DNA of 64,000 bases from Owenia fusiformis. Its lineage: Eukaryota; Annelida; Polychaeta; Sabellida; Oweniidae. The stretch is from contig CAIIXF020000007.1 of the NCBI GenBank assembly GCA_903813345.2, forward strand, positions 14,676,714-14,740,713, in the 5' to 3' direction. Below, in pieces: positions 35,801 to 47,800 of this stretch. Position 1 is the first letter of the stretch. Every line of letters starts with the position of its first letter. The position numbers were made by a program, and so were the translations under genes. The notes beneath the pieces are model-generated. The model searched no databases and was not told the DNA's origin. It saw nothing but the letters and a program-made list of their open reading frames with translations.

Positions 35801-38563
35801 ATCGAGAAAAACATCATGAAAAATGCAAACTCTGTACGACTAGACCCCCATATCGCGAAGGAAACGAACGTAAAGCTGTCAAGGTAACACAGAATTTATT
35901 TCTTCAAATTCGATTTGCTATTATCTGACTAAAGTCTCGTGAAATGAGCTAAAAGTTGTCATTGTAAGCTTAGGCTAAGAATCAGGCTTCAAGACGTCCT
36001 GGATTTCTTCAATTTACATGTATTGTGTACAGTAAAGCTGTGTCAAAAGGCATTTTATCAGATCTATCCTAGTGAGAGAATAACCAGAGTCTGGTCTAAT
36101 AGGTCTGTTTTTGCAATAACGCAGAGACCCTATCTGTTGCAAGACTTATGCCTGGCACAACCGTCGCCATGTTATTAAGTGTTTTAAATTTCGCAATGAT
36201 CCTGCCATGACAGTGGTAGTGTTATCGTGATAGCCTGGTATAACCTAGTTCAACGTTGTTAAACTTATACTTGACAACAATATAAAAACACATAACATCA
36301 AGCGATTAACACAATATTATTGTGTTAAATGTTCATTTATACTCGTAAAATGAGGCTACACTTACCGATATCTAAAATGACATTTCCGCATGTCCGCCAT
36401 TGTGTCTGTTCGTCCGAGGGTCCCGGATCGTGAAATTAAACTACTAGCGAAACGAAATTGTTGTCAAATAGATTGATAATTATTATCGCGATTACTCGCA
36501 TTAAAAGATAAATTTTGAGGATAACAGGTATCTTTAATTGATTTATATAGCGCGTGTATACACGCAACATAGTTATTAATTGCAAACCTACTGTTTGTAA
36601 ATGCAGTGCCGCGATGATGGTTAATTTCAGATACGATTTGCAATTTCGATGTTAATGAAACTGACCGACATTTTCGTTATATTCCAAATCCGTCTCCAAT
36701 ATTTTCATAATTATGCATCAATAGGGTCTAAGGGGGATACGAGATGGTGTGTATGTATTCATAAGGTATGTATCCATGCTTGAATCACATTCTTTGTGTA
36801 ATATTACCATGGTTTCAGGGTTTAATTAGTTCCGCTTGTCGAAACCTGCGGAACGATTAAATTAACGCATCAAGGGCAAAATGATCATGGAGGTTAGACC
36901 TAGCCGGGGCCATAAGACATGTCAGATAAGAAACGAGGCCCAGGCTAGGTCTAATGTTGTTGGACTAGGTATAACCGTGACTATGCTTTATTATATTGCA
37001 TGGTCTGTCATGACCATGGTAATGTGAAAGCCTGATATGACCGTGACAATGCTATACTATATTGCAAGGCCTGACATGACCGTGGTAGTGTTAAATCCTG
37101 ATATGACCGTGACAATGGTTGCAAGGCCTGTCATGACCGTGGTAATGTTAAAGCCTGATATGACCGTGACAATGGTTGCAAGGCCTGTCATGACCGTGGT
37201 AATGTTAAAGCACAATATGACCCTGACAATGGTTATATTAAGTGACATTTAGTAGCATGAGAATACTGTAATGAAAAATTTCATCGTTTATCTGGGTCAA
37301 CCTAGTTGTCCGAAACCCAGTTGTCCGAAACCCAATTCTCCGCTGTAGTGTAACGAGCCAGAAACTTGACATGAGGGAGTGTGCTAAATTCAATGACCTG
37401 CGGGAATCAAACCCAGGATCCTCCATTCCAAAGTCTGACACTCTACCACTCAAAAGTGTCATTACACCTCAATCAGATCTCAAGAAGTGCTTTTGTTGTA
37501 GATGTTTGATTTATTGACCTATTTTTTCACTCTTGACAAAATCCTGTGTTTTGAATCTAATCTCTGTCCCTGGTCATCTCAATTTTAACAGCAGTCATCC
37601 CAGTCTTCTCCTGTCCTGACAAGGTTCCTGTAAGCTCAGAAAATTGAAGGGATATCATATTTGAAATCTATATGTAAAATTGTGTCTAAAAATGTCGTTT
37701 AAATAGTATTTACCAACATTGAACATTTAATCTTTGAATATGTAATTCCCCATGCTACAAAATCACAAAAAGTGAAATATCTTTTCTTGTGTTGGGCAGA
37801 TAATGTTTTCTTTTACTGGACCTACATGTATTTTTGCAATATTTTGTCACTTGTATCTCCCAGATTCCCTTTTTAAAAATGTATGAAAATCCAGAATTTT
37901 TTTACCTTCTACATGTATTTAGAAGTCCTAAATATAGGTCACCAATTTTATGTCACCTACACAAGTTTTAAAAAGCGCTATATTTTCATCTTCTTAATCT
38001 GCTAGATGTGCAACTCAGCAGATGGGCTGTTGACCCATATTAGTTTTTATGAATTAAACATGAGATAGAAAAATGTTAAATTTCCATTCTTATACTTTGT
38101 ATTATAATTTATAGTGCTGAAATCTGATATCATTGATGGTATCTTACAGTAAAGTATTCTTTCAAATGAGCTAGGACTGGCACAGAACAGAATAATTGTC
38201 TATAGATCTAGGCCTACTCTTTTTAATTAAAATTGGGAAGCAGAGCTTTGAAACTGACTCATGACTTCAAACACCATGTCACCATCTGACAAGCAAAAAG
38301 CTTTAAGTTATTCTATCGTTCCAAGCATAATATGTGCGTAATCAAAAGACTGTAATATCTATTTTTAGGTTTATACCATTCACCATGAATCAAAGTATCT
38401 CTTGGTTCAAGGTGTGCCATCTATTGGCACCGGTGATGACCTTGCAAAGACATTTGCAACTCTTGGCACTGTAGAGGAGTTCAGGCAGATGGAAAGCTAC
38501 CCATGTGAGGAGTTCACAGAGGCATACCTTATTAAATACAAACTCATTCAATCTGCTAGGTTC
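35785..38563 (+). CDS. RBM48: RNA-binding protein RBM48, exons 1 and 2 (3' exons not in view)
   Basis: Exon 1 is 35785-35883 (33 codons, MSAPLNREKHHEKCKLC..YREGNERKAVK), donor GTAACA. Exon 2 is 38369-38563 (65 codons) after acceptor TATTTTTAG, donor GTAAGT; both junctions are phase 0. Exon 2 codes VYTIHHESKYLLVQGVPSIG and EEFTEAYLIKYKLIQSARF. This matches RBM48 (RAVKVYTIN.ESQYLLIQGVPA.G..., EDFTEVYLIKF..LQSAR), i.e. the first two thirds of its RRM. Known: partner of ARMC7 in the minor (U12) spliceosome. The start is fixed by an in-frame TAG at 35719 with no other Met between. The expected next part (AKRK..FFGG.LHVCYAPE) was not found up to 64000, so intron 2 would be over 25 kb, or the gene is broken. 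Confidence 0.88.
36966..37240. repeat. 57-69-bp minisatellite in RBM48 intron 1 (five units)
   Basis: Units begin GATATGACCGTGACAATG near 37035, 37099, 37158 and 37217, with a diverged first unit at 36966; second half TGTCATGACCGTGGTAATG. The unit itself contains an imperfect duplication (ATATGACCGTGACAATG / TCATGACCGTGGTAATG). The 57-bp spacing is a multiple of three, so it is open on both strands. Confidence 0.9.
37388..37466 (-). repeat. tRNA-like sequence, probable SINE head or tRNA pseudogene
   Basis: On the minus strand, AATGAC..GTCATT could form an acceptor stem. An A-box-like GAGTGGTAGAGTG, a CTTTGGAA anticodon-loop-like segment and a B-box GGGTTTGATTCCC follow in tRNA order and spacing. 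Base pairing in the D arm is poor. It is followed by a repeated AACTGGGTTTCGGACAACT-like tail at 37300-37335. A functional tRNA is unlikely. Confidence 0.5.
37645..37845. mobile_element. Diverged fragment of the AGATGCGAGTAG MITE family
   Basis: Shares TATCATATTTGAAATCTA..ATGTAAAA, CCCCATG.TACAAAATCACAAAA, GTGAAATATCTTTTCTTGT and TTTTCTTTTACTGGAC with the copies at 7333 and 9492. Both TIRs are lost. Confidence 0.7.
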
Positions 38564-38574
38564 GTAAGTTTGAT

Positions 38575-40365
38575 TTTCTTTTGTATTGTATTGTATCCTT
38601 TATTACCACATTACTTTTATGTGAGTACATTACAATTTTCAATATTTTTTTTAACACATATTTACATCAACAGGTTGCGTTTTTTATACATAAAATAAAT
38701 TGCCTTGACCTTTCAAATCATATTCCTCTATCATATTCCTCTTTAAAAATCTGGAGTACATGATTTACTCCCATTTTAAAAAGGTCTATTAGAGCTACCC
38801 TTTCAGCATCTAGAGAGCTACAAAATATAGTAAAATGTTCTAATGTCCCAATCTTGCCGGAATTACATATAAGGGATTTTTTATTGCCCCATTTATTCAT
38901 GCCTAACCATCGACAAGGTACAGTGACAAAATATACCGTAGTACACTTTATATGTACGATGTCACTATTTAACCAATTTGAAGCAAAGACAATGATGCAG
39001 GTGTTATGTAGGTTTTACAAAATAAATCTGGGGAATACTTGAAAGATTTCATGTTTAATTTCATGTGCATTCGTTTTGGAAGACATTTAACTTTCTAATA
39101 ACGTTCAAAGATTTTCGAACAGTGCTCAATTTTTTTCATAGTCAATTAACCCATGAAGATTGATCGGTTGGAAAATGTTGGGTTTTTCACATATTCCTTA
39201 AACTTTGATCATTTTTTCCCCTGTTGCCTAAGATTGTCGATTATTTTTATGAGAATATGTTTCTCTATACTACGCAATTTAGGACGGGTGGAGATTAATA
39301 AATATTCAAGAATTTATTGTTATTTAAAAAAATCAGAAATGTGAGTTGTCAACTCGAATGTACGTTGTCCCTGTAATTGAAATGTATGAGATATAGGTAA
39401 TATTAAACAATGTAATGATTTCATTTCAAAATTCATTAAGGTTTTTATGAGTAACAAGTGATCTTCAATGAACATGTTCAAGTATCCCTTTTGCTTTTTC
39501 ATTTGATGAAAGTATATTGTTGTGGTGGTGGTTAATTTGTGCCCATTTGGTGTTATCTTCCAGCCCAAACTCCCATCCAGTGTCTCGGAATAGAATATGT
39601 TGAAGACTAGCACTGCCATGGAGTCTCCTTCCAGCCTGTTTGATTATTTGGGGTCTGTAGCTTACGTTTTGCAAGTTACATTGATAGATAGATTTCTGTT
39701 AGTGTTATAAAAATACGTTGTCTACATTAGGGTTAACTGTGAATTGAGTAAGTTCAATGGGACAATGTACATTCGAGTTGACAACATACACTCGTAATTT
39801 TTTAAATTATAGCCAAAATGTTAATAAATGTACTTATTAAATCTCCAACAGACCTTAAATGTGCTGTTTAAAGAAACGTATTTTCATAAAAATCTTCGAC
39901 ACTCTTAGACGACAGGGGAGGAAATGATCAAAGGAAATGTGTAAAAGCACAACATTTTCCAACCGATTAATTATATGGGTAGATTGACTACGAAAAAAAT
40001 TGAGCACTGTTCGAAAATCTTTTAACCTTATTAGAAAGTTAAAAGTCTACCCAAATGAATACACAAAAAATCAAACATTAAATCCTTAATGCATTCCTCA
40101 GATTTTTTTTTTATAACCTACATCAAACCTACATCATTGTCTTTGCTTCAAATCGGTTAAATAGTGACATCGTACATCTAAAGTGTACTACGGTATATTT
40201 TGTCACTGTACCTTGTCGATGGTTAGGTGTGTTATTGTTTCCATTCAATGTTTGGTTTGTTAATAGCTTAACCATAAGTTTAAAATACATGCATTTATCA
40301 GAATATCTGTTGTACAGTACCCACCAGATAAGTGGTTTAAATGAACATCTTATTCGAATATACAA
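38575..40365 (-). mobile_element. Non-LTR retrotransposon 3' fragment, split by the foldback element
   Basis: 38898-38718 (minus) reads NKWGNKKSLICNSGKIGT then LEHFTIFCSSLDAERVALID, the EHF..C C-terminal motif of LINE RT proteins. The 3' tail is ATACAATACAATA at about 38580-38597. The upstream part resumes beyond the foldback at 40230-40365 (CMYFKLMVKLLTNQTLNGNN). Joining the two across the insertion is inference. Confidence 0.6.
38900..40228. mobile_element. 1.3-kb foldback element with ~470-bp inverted arms
   Basis: CCTAACCATCGACAAGGTAC at 38901 mirrors GTACCTTGTCGATGGTTAGG at 40228. The arms stay similar through TGACAAAATATACCGTAGTA, AAAGACAATGATG, TTCGAACAGTGCTCAATTTT and GAGTTGTCAACTCGAATGTAC (39339-39363 versus 39762-39785). 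A unique centre of about 380 bp remains, without a gene. Target duplication not clear. Confidence 0.88.
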
Positions 40366-40369
40366 ATGG

Positions 40370-41180
40370 GTAAAATATTGTTAAGTACAGTTTATCATTA
40401 AAGGGGCTCTAGGACATAAAATGGTTAAAAAATACCTTTTTGCCGTTTCCTGGATCATTTTGGGCCTATTACCTTCCCCAACAAACCTATTTTGCTTTGA
40501 TACATGGATATGGCCTGAACAATGATCATAAAATTCACAAACATCTTTTTACTTTTCGAAAAATAAAAGTTACAAGGAACTTTTAAAAAATTTTTTTAAA
40601 ATAGACCGGAAGTGAATTTTCGAGTAGAGTAAATGATCTGATAATGTTCTTTTTATGAAGCATGGAAGTCAAAGCATTACTAATAGAAATCATAATAAGC
40701 ATTAGAAGAACATTTAGAAGCATTTAAAATCGAATCCACGGCAAAGTTTGAATAATTGAAATATGCTTACGCGGACGTCACAGAACACACTTCCGGTATC
40801 GTAATCGATGATTTTATCAATCAAAAAATATTTTTTATCAATTTGTCCGATATCTGCTTAAATATGGTATGTTGTGTTGATTGTAGTGTATCTGAGTGTA
40901 TCTTACCCGTCCTACTACTAATTTGTGCCGCTCTGATTTTGAGGGATAAATACCAGTGTTTAACATGTTACCATTATGCTCTACTTCGGTTGCTCGAAAT
41001 ATGAGGATTTGTTTGTTAATATTTTTGATTGGCAATTTCATCATAGTATTAAGAAAAACATCAGTTTATCGATTAGAATTCTGCATTCTAAATTCAACCA
41101 ACCCAGAGGCTCGGTGGCAAATATGTTGTCTGAGAATTTTGGTAGGCATTGAATACGCTTACCAATTGTTCTATGTGCTA
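40370..41180. other. Unannotated part of the RBM48 intron
   Basis: Starts with AAAGGGGCTCTAGGACATAAAATG, which looks like a repeat end, but no partner was found. Short unrecognised ORFs on both strands. Parts of 40840-41180 could be a decayed continuation of the LINE to the right. Confidence 0.35.
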
Positions 41181-41182
41181 AT

Positions 41183-41800
41183 TCAAGTTTTTCTATGTCC
41201 CTGCCTGAGTGTTATTAAAGGGCTTCCAAAGAGCATTGTAGGAACAGATAATGCCCAATACAGATGTGATGCTGTTAAAGGACAAAGTCCCCCACAGTTG
41301 CCACCCAAGCGGAGGAGCGAATAGTATTTCCGTTTACCTGAGCTTGTAGCATTGTCAATAAAATCAGTAATGTCACCATTAACTGATAATGGTATACCTA
41401 CATGTATTTGTTTCTGAACAACATTAACATTTCTATTACCAATTTTAAACACTGGTTCCACTGCATGATGTCTATCACCATAAATCATTATAATACATTT
41501 GCCAAGATGAATCTCATATCTTCATTTCATACTGTGATTATAAGCTAAATTAAGTAATGTATTCATAGATGTCGTACTAGTAGTAAGAAAAGAGGTATCA
41601 TCGGCATATGCAGGACAGGTGACATAGTGACAATATTGTTCACAACATGACTCATAAGTGGTGTAGAATCGAGAAATAAAATATATTACCGAAAACAAAC
41701 CCCATCTTGTTACGCTGACACTAGGTGAGTACCAGTGACGAATAGCAGAATCAGATATAAGTACACACATAAATCTTATAGAGTTAATGTCAAGCCACCT
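41183..41800 (-). mobile_element. Decayed non-LTR reverse transcriptase
   Basis: 41770-41522 contains RWGLFSVIYFIS..FYTTYE and catalytic AYADDTSFLTT. 41488-41183 continues in the same frame with VFKIGNRNVNVVQKQIHVGI and TASHLYWALSVPTMLFGSPL. The two are separated only by a TGA at 41522-41524 (..HSMK*RYEIHLGKC), probably a former Trp. A different RT lineage from the copies at 32-34 kb. Confidence 0.75.
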
Positions 41801-42059
41801 TTCATTTTGGATGTTATTACAATAAGAGGATACTCTACATTGACGATGTGACTACATTGCGCAATTAAGATTCCTTTCAATCTTAAAAATATGTTTGAAT
41901 CGATCAAAGTACCTCAGAAACTAGATGATGGATTTTGACCATTGCACAGAATTTGTCAAATATTTCACTGCGCATGCACAGAACCATTACTTCCTGTTTT
42001 TCAAAGCCTATGGGATTTATAATAGAGACATTTTTTGAATGCTTACTGTGCGAGTGGTG

Positions 42060-42760
42060 TTGGTTTGACACCTTAGTAATCTCAGGTTTCTATAACTAGA
42101 CATCAATTTCTTTTGATTTAACATGTTTCAATCGATGTACATTTGCAAACTTTTCGGCCCATTTGTTTTGAAAAAAAAAGATAAAATCAGCAGGAATTCA
42201 TGCATGACGCCATTGAAATTCATGTAAAATGACGTGAAAATGGCATACTTTGACAATCTGGTAGAACTACTTCAAAGCATATGATATCTTAATAATCTCA
42301 GGTTTCTGTAACTTTAAAGGTAGATCTGTTTGATTCCGTTTAGAATAGGGTCCGCAAACCTCTAACTTTTCGGCCCATTTGTTTTGAAAAGTGATAAAAT
42401 CAGCGTGAATTCAAGCGTGACGCCATTCGTAAAATGACGTGAAAATGGTGAAACGGGCATACTTTGACGATCTGGTAGAACTACTTAAAAGCATATGATA
42501 TCTTATTAATCTCAGGTTTCTGTTATTTTAAAGGTAGACCTGTTTGATTCCGTTTAGAATAGAGTCCGCATACCTTTAACTTCTCGGCCCATTTGTTTTA
42601 AAAAAATGATAAAATCAGCATGAATTCATACATGACGCCATTAGTAACTTTGTGAATCAGTGAATCTCAGGTTTCTGCAACTTTAAAGGTAGATCTGTTT
42701 GGTTTTGTTGAGAATAGAGCCCGCATACATTTTGTTCTTCGGCCCATTTCAAACAAAACA
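42060..42760. repeat. Four degenerate ~215/150-bp direct repeats
   Basis: Each unit has AATCTCAGGTTTCTGTAACT, TTAAAGGTAGATCTGTTTGATT, CGGCCCATTTGTTTTGAAAA, GATAAAATCAGC..GAATTCA and TGACGCCATT. Units start near 42078, 42291, 42508 and 42660; the last is shortened. Confidence 0.8.
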
Positions 42761-43718
42761 GGTCTTTTTTATTGATATCAGGAATTCGCATAATTCCTAT
42801 TTATTGAAATTCCGATTGAAATGAATTTGCGTCAAAAAGTAACATTCTGACGGATGGAGGTTCAAAGTCAACACAAATTATTTAAGTTTCCAATTGTTTT
42901 ATATAGCGTATACATATGATTGGACTTCTCCAAATATAAGTTTTTTATGCAGGACTCTCTAGACCTAGATGAGACCCGTTGGAATGGAAAGTAAGATACA
43001 AGTTCTACGCTTGTAATTTCTACATTTTTGTATAAAATACATGGACGTTAGAAGCCTGATATTTCAGTATTCACCTGGATGTTTAAATATGCAGCACATT
43101 GATTCAAAGCCTCAGAAAGATTCGTAGTTCCAGGTGGATTATCTATTATGGTGTCTTAAATTGCGGTTGTTACCATTATTCTTTACCTAGTGCAATAAAT
43201 TAAAATGATTCCGTGTATTACATTATATAACATTTTATTTCAACATATTTGTAATTTGTACTTACATGTACGTGTATAACATGTATAAATATAAGCAATA
43301 AATTACAATATTTTCAATTTTTCTCATTTCATGGTTTATACTGAACGATTTGATTTTAGATAAAATTATGTTCTCTCTGGACCAGTTAATAAGTTTCAAA
43401 ACATATTTCCGATCCTATTAAGCCTAAAAGATGTACAGTAGTGACATAGAATTGATCAATGTTGGTGCAAAATATACACAGTTGAAACGTTTTATTTAAA
43501 AGGATCATAACGATGACGTATATACAGGTACATTAATACGTGCTTAAAAAGAGTGCATTTTATGTCTCATCGGTTATGATAATTTACAACGTCTCTTAAG
43601 TTGTAGCTTTTAACACAATTTGTCACGTTTATGATTCTTTAGTCTTTACTATTTCAATCTTTAAGAATTGCGTTTTGAAGGAGCATTACTAGTTTGCTGT
43701 GTTTTGAAGCTTTTGTAC
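42761..43718. other. Unannotated AT-rich stretch
   Basis: No ORF, TIR or repeat supported. It follows gene A's C-terminal fragment on the minus strand and may include its 3' UTR. Confidence 0.35.
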
Positions 43719-44340
43719 TTACTCCAAGTTTTTCCAACAATTATTTTTAAGCTCATTCTTGTCCATTTGTTTAATGTTTTCCTTGGTGGTTTCTCTTTGT
43801 TTTGTTTCTTCTGTTGGTTTGACTCCAAGCTTTAGTTTTCGTTTGACTTTTCTTGGAGCAGATTCGGACTTACGAAAACGTTTTTTCCTCTTAAACTTTT
43901 TCAGCTCATCCATCCGCTTAAGTGCCTGCATAGCTTCAAGGCAGCCATCGTGTTTATTAGATTTTCGCTGGTGGATGGTTCTTATGGTGTCATTTGCATA
44001 TGCTGTTCTGTGAAGGACTTAAACCTTCCGTCAAGGTGTCTCGCTTGGTTGGGTACATGGTATAGCAGCATGTGCATATAAGGCGTAACATTGCGGTTTG
44101 CGAAACCTTCTAGAGAGCTTTTATGAAGATTGAGGAAGGATTTTATAAATTTCCGAGCCATTTTGAAAAGCTTTTCGTGATCATTTGTTGAACTGGACAA
44201 GGCATCGAAATAAATGGAACCAAGCTGGTCCAATACTGCCTTCAGTTTCTGAGCTGTTGTATTTGGCATAAGGTTGACAAAGGATTTTTTCACCGTAGCC
44301 AAATTTGTCCAGAGACATTCAAAACACTCTGCCCAAAATA
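43719..44340 (-). pseudogene. Mobile gene A, C-terminal fragment (transposase-like)
   Basis: 44328-43990 codes MPNTTAQKLKAVLDQLGSIY, KMARKFIKSFLNLH and NRNVTPYMHMLLYHVP. The last resembles the VTPYMHxLVYHVPE signature of a large, uncharacterised family of invertebrate and fish mobile proteins that I recall. A one-base frameshift near 44005 leads into TIRTIHQRKSNKHDGCLEAM and the basic tail ELKKFKRKKRFRKSE, stop at 43719. A possible acceptor (TTTTGGGCAG) lies at 44329. Probably the 3' exon of the gene whose 5' part is at 52578-53710. Confidence 0.6.
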
Positions 44341-44394
44341 ATTTTTTGTCTAGCCATAACAAATTTTGTCATATCAATGTGAATTTTTGGAGGG

Positions 44395-44885
44395 CGTTAG
44401 TATAAACTATATGTATCACTGTATTCGTGTATTTAATCACAGTGTATCACTTTATTCATGTAATTCAACATAATCTGTATCTTCTGTACTCATGCATTTA
44501 ATCACTATCTGTATCATTTTATTCATGTAATTCAACACTATCTGTATCATCTGTATTCATGCATTTAATCACTATCTCATTCTGTATCACTTTATTCATG
44601 TAATTCAACACTATCTGTATCATCTGTATTACTATCTGTATCACTTTATTCATGTGATTCAACACTATCTGTACCATCTGTATTCATGCATTTAATCACT
44701 ATCTGTATCACTTTATTCATATAATTCAACACTATCTGTATCATCTGTATTAATGCATTTAATCACTATCTGTATCACTTTATTCATGTAATTCAACATA
44801 ATCTGTATCTTCTGTATTCATGCATTTAATCACTATCTGTATCATTTTATTCATGTAATTCAACTCTATCTGTATTCATGCATTT
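44395..44885. repeat. ~65-bp minisatellite at the 3' end of the hAT gene
   Basis: Repeated CTATCTGTATCACTTTATTC, ATGTAATTCAACA, CTATCTGTATCATCTGTATT, CATGCATTTAATCA. On the minus strand the core GTGATACAGATAGT also occurs in the hAT coding end (ESDTDSDE, 44945-44970), so the array looks grown from the tail of that ORF. Confidence 0.9.
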
Positions 44886-47800
44886 AATTCATATTCATAT
44901 TCGTATTAATATAATCCAGCCAAGACTCCGCCTCTGTCTGTTCATCACTATCTGTATCACTTTCACTACATGTATTTTCTAAGCCATCCTCCTCCAAAGG
45001 GTCAGTCATGTCAGTATTTTCCTGCACTGGTGGTTCTTCTCTCACTTGTTCTTCTCTCACTTGTTGGTCTCTGATCTGTTTGGGTTTTCCTGTCAGCCTT
45101 TCCCTGCGTGATTTTGAGCTACGCCATAGTTTTATTGCTTGGTCAGGACTGTGAGACGCTGGTTCAGGTGATTCTAACTTGATGGTCATAATGTCAGAGA
45201 GTCTTTCTTGACTCAGCTTGGTTCTTCTGTTTGATTTTACAAGTTTCATTATAGAAAAACCTCTTTCATTAGCTCCACTGGTAGCAGGTAGTGATCTCAC
45301 AAGATCGATAATATTGAGGGCATTTGGAAAGTCATTGTAAAAGTTGTTAAAAATAGTTGGCCATGTAATCTTCTGTAGGTTTTCCCCATATCTGAAAGTA
45401 AGTTCACATACTAGTAACTTTATAAACTACCAGTAAATGCTTACATGTTAAAATTACAGATAATAGCTACTCTACTATGTGATAGAAGTACAATGAAACT
45501 GTACAGTCTAGAACAGTTTATCACAAAACATTAAGTTTAGCGGTTTTTTGTACCGCGTTTGTTTCAATTCAATCCATTCTTGGATGGTCTCGGATGCTGC
45601 ATCCTCACTAAGAATGTTATTGTACTTTTCCAATAGGATTCCAATGGCATCATTTCCAAAATCTGAAAATAGGCATTGCTCATGTAAAATTATATTTAGT
45701 TTTTTTATCCACACTGTTTGCTTTGAAACAAAATACATACTTAGGTACTTGAGTACTTATATCAGTTTTGTTCTAAGTAAAGTTAGGAGCAATTTTTACC
45801 TTTTATTTCAAGGATATTGCTATGATCTGGCCACCAATTTAGATTTCCTATTCTTGTTGCCATCACAACTGGATCTGTTGCTATGTCGCTATATCTGACT
45901 TTAATTGCGGCAAGAATGTCTTGAACAAGTTTCTTCCTATATGTTTCTGGATTGGGGAGCAAACTAGCCCCAGAGAGCTCTTCTCCTTGGTAAGTATCCA
46001 GTTCAACTTCCAGAAACTTCGTCAACTCTGCACCATTCCTACAAACAAATAACATTATGATAACTCCATATACCCATCTTGTGAAAATATTCAATTCAGC
46101 TATATTAGAACCAGTAAAACAGTTCATGTTTATTTCTGGCAGTAAGGCCTATATATACCTAGTTTAATATAACTTACTGTGTTTCCAACATTTGTAGAAC
46201 TGATATTGTTGCTTCAAATTTAACATGCACATCAGCCATTACCATACTGTCTGATTGCAGTGTTACAGACAATTTCTTCAGTGGTCTCAATATATCCAGT
46301 AACAAGAGGAGAAAAGCAATCACATCCCTTTGTTTAAGAAGACGCAAATATCCCCGTGCTTTGTCCTTTGCATCGCTCTAAAAAAACACAATACTGGGTC
46401 AATATGGCATGCTACTAAAATACTGCAGTATATTCTCATTTGAATAAAAATAGTTGAAATACTTACTTGTCCTTTCTTTTGTTGGACAACATCATTAAGA
46501 TGTGCCACAAATCCCCTGTAGCCCTTGAAGAAGGTTTGAAGTGCTGAAAGAAGATGACCAATCCAACGTGTGTGCCACCAACCTGGGTAGGTATTGCAGA
46601 TTTTAGACCAAGTGCTTCAAATGTAGTAAGTAGGTTCTTACGTTGCTTCGGTGAGTTGTGGTAGAAGTAGTATAAGCCAACCAAGAGAACAGTAGCTCTG
46701 TCATAAAGGGGATACTTCTTAACTGCATCATGGTACGCCAACTCCAGTCTGTAGGGTGCATAACAGTACTCATGTATTGTAAGTCTGTGTTTTTGAATAT
46801 CTAAGTGCAAAAGGGAAGGGATAATGGCTAACTCCCTCCAATTGAGAACCAATATCAAATCAGGACCAGAACAATATACATATTTAGAGTAGAATAATAT
46901 ATTTACCGATGGGCTAGGCAGTGGATAACCAACAAAGATGGCTCCATGGCTTGGAACTTAGTAGCAACACCACCCAGCTTCCCTAGCATCACAGAGGCCC
47001 TGTCGCAACCCATGCCAACAAGCATCTGCCGTAATCTAGGTATGTCAAAGCCTATTTCTTCCAGTAGTTTCACAGCAACAGCAAACAAACCATCGGCATC
47101 ACAAGAGAGAGGGCTTCCAATACCAGCATATTTGTTGTACATAACACCAAGTCGGCTCCATCTGTTGATAAGAGTGAAGGTAATGTTGCAACTTTTTGTT
47201 GAATATTTGATCCATCTATTTATTGTACTATCCCTTAAGAAAAAAGCCATGATATTCCATGGTCCGTCCATGGTTATCCATGGTTTTCCATGGAAATTCA
47301 TGGTTTTTCATGGTATTTTCCATGTAATTTCATGGACGTCCATAGTAATCTTCCATGGATATTTACCATGATCTTCCATGGTAATGATTGGTTTGGTAAT
47401 TGGTTTTTCATGGAATGCCATGTTTTTACCATGATACTAAGTGACTTGGAGTTGTAAAATCAACAATTTTGGCAGTTTTTGTATTTACCAAAATCTTACA
47501 ACTTGAATCAATGTTTAAATGAATGAATCCAAGCTGGATTGAGACTAATCATAGAGAGAAGAATATGATGTCCCCGTCAACCCCCTTGGCAAAAGCTGGC
47601 TACGGGCCTGAAATACAACCATGCACCTTATTTTCATAATCTAGATAATGTTTAGTTCTATGATAAAGATATTTTCATAATCTAGACATGTTTACTTGGA
47701 GTTTTTAATCCTATTTGGTTTTATTTGATCAACAATGAGTTTTTGACTTGCACTGTCTACACTCACAGACAATTATAATTACTGAAGAGGAAGCACTGGG

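Noticed and set aside
37037-37252. ORFs open on both strands
   Set aside because: Caused by the 57-bp minisatellite.
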